This document shows positions 31,343 through 31,911 of a stretch of 31,911 nt of DNA, in pieces. The stretch is taken from assembly GCA_934274515.1 (NCBI GenBank), contig CAKQTC010000016.1:1-31911 (forward strand), given 5' to 3'. Origin of the DNA: an uncultured Clostridia bacterium (GTDB taxonomy: Bacteria > Bacillota > Clostridia > Christensenellales > DTU072). The notes beneath the pieces are model-generated. The model did not search any database. It was given only the letters and a program-made list of their open reading frames with translations, and was not told the origin of the DNA. The first letter of the stretch is position 1. The number at the start of each line of letters is the position of its first letter. The translations under genes and the position numbers were made by a program.

Positions 31343-31911
31343 CTGAATTTATTAATATACAATCAGTTTAACATAAAACACTTACCATTACAAGATGCTC
31401 TTTGAATTTATCCGTACCAAATCGCATTTCCCGTTTCTCCGACCAAAATCCGAAACGCGCGCTTGTCGCCAAACGATTGCAAAACCTCGGCGTTGCCCCG
31501 CCATCGTTGCCGCTCATTCTTGTTTTTCCTATAATCTGCCGTTATAGTCCCCCAAAACAAACGATTCGGTATGCCTTATCCATAAATAAAGTGCGTCAAG
31601 GCAACGCAAAGCGTTGTCACGTTGCCGACAGAAAAAGCGTTTCTTCCGCGACTTGCCTATGCTCGATTGCAGGATGCAACGTCACGTTGCCACGTTGCTC
31701 GCTTACGCTAGACCCTTCGACGTTGCTCAAGGCGACGTTGCCGACGGAAAGACCGCGCCGTGAGCGCCGCCCTTATAGGGGGGGACGGCGGGGGAATCTC
31801 CCTCGCCAAACTATATGATAAGCAAAATGTGTCGTTTTGCTTCCTTGGTAGTCCGACTTATGCGGATTAAAAATTTATCCGCGTGTCGAGTTCTCTCGAC
31901 CGCGAGTAAAT
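31343..31911. repeat. Intergenic region with CGTTGC-rich degenerate repeats and hairpins
   Basis: No gene is called; the plus-strand open frame here (31402-31818) lacks a ribosome binding site and runs through repeats. From about 31596 to 31740 the phrases GGCAACG and CGTTGCC recur in both orientations (for example GGCAACGCAAAGCGTTGTC). GCTTACGCTAGACCCTTCGA (31702-31721) resembles the repeats at 6972-7095. A 9-bp hairpin GGCGGGGGA/TCCCTCGCC with loop ATC lies at 31787-31807. A weak minus-strand promoter (TTGTAA-17-TAAACT, about 31365-31393) may serve the LCAT-like operon. Confidence 0.55.

Noticed and set aside
31590..31760. CRISPR-like array of CGTTGC phrases
   Set aside because: Unit lengths and spacings are irregular and both orientations are mixed; there are no uniform repeats or cas genes.
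31402..31818. 138-codon plus-strand open frame
   Set aside because: It runs through degenerate CGTTGC repeats, has no ribosome binding site and its composition is unlike the neighbouring proteins.

Overview
The window looks like a chromosomal segment of a low-to-moderate GC Bacillota, most likely an uncultured Clostridia-type bacterium. This is inferred from strong AGGAGG-type ribosome binding sites, sigma-A style promoters (TTGACA-17-TATAAT), a lysine riboswitch in front of an NhaC-family transporter, an L13-S9 operon, DegV and LuxS. No phage, transposon, CRISPR array or plasmid gene was seen. The species cannot be named from the sequence.

Layout. 1-375: AT-rich, no gene seen. 376-1158 (-): Mrp-type Fe-S carrier ATPase. 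1295-1371 (+): tRNA-Pro(CGG) with its own promoter and a bidirectional terminator. 1484-5838 (-): a two-gene surface operon, a 1096-residue repeat-bearing lipoprotein followed by a membrane-anchored protein of unknown function. 6269-6877 (+): DUF308/HdeD-like membrane protein. 6931-7146: degenerate dispersed repeats. 7147-9448 (-): DegV fatty-acid-binding protein, a PlsC-like acyltransferase and TrmO in one operon. 9449-9936: a poorly explained stretch with a good minus-strand promoter.

9937-17285 (+) is a tightly packed seven-gene operon for phenylalanine and tyrosine synthesis (aroF-tyrA-aroB-aroA-aroC-pheA-aroE). It is preceded by a consensus promoter and a leader that looks like a ribosome-mediated attenuator: a 22-codon ORF with five Phe and four Tyr codons, an antiterminator and an intrinsic terminator. 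17315-19394 (+) is a lysine riboswitch, its terminator and an NhaC-family antiporter that is therefore probably a lysine transporter. 19656-22424 (+) is a MacB/FtsX-type ABC ATPase-permease fusion. 22626-23480 (-) is rplM-rpsI with a structured leader. 23653-24288 (-) is a HAD phosphatase/phosphomutase divergent from luxS and an EamA transporter (24417-25855, +).

25857-31342 (-) is a five-gene operon: an LCAT-like lipase/acyltransferase, an archaeal-type (type II) GAPDH, an archaeal-type phosphoglycerate kinase, a LarA-family nickel racemase and 5-formyl-THF cyclo-ligase. The last 570 bases hold only degenerate repeats and hairpins.

The most interesting points are the Phe/Tyr attenuator, the archaeal-type GAPDH-PGK pair inside a bacterial operon, and hints of leaderless translation, where good promoters place ATG at about +1 to +4. 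All calls come from reading the sequence; no database search or folding program was run.
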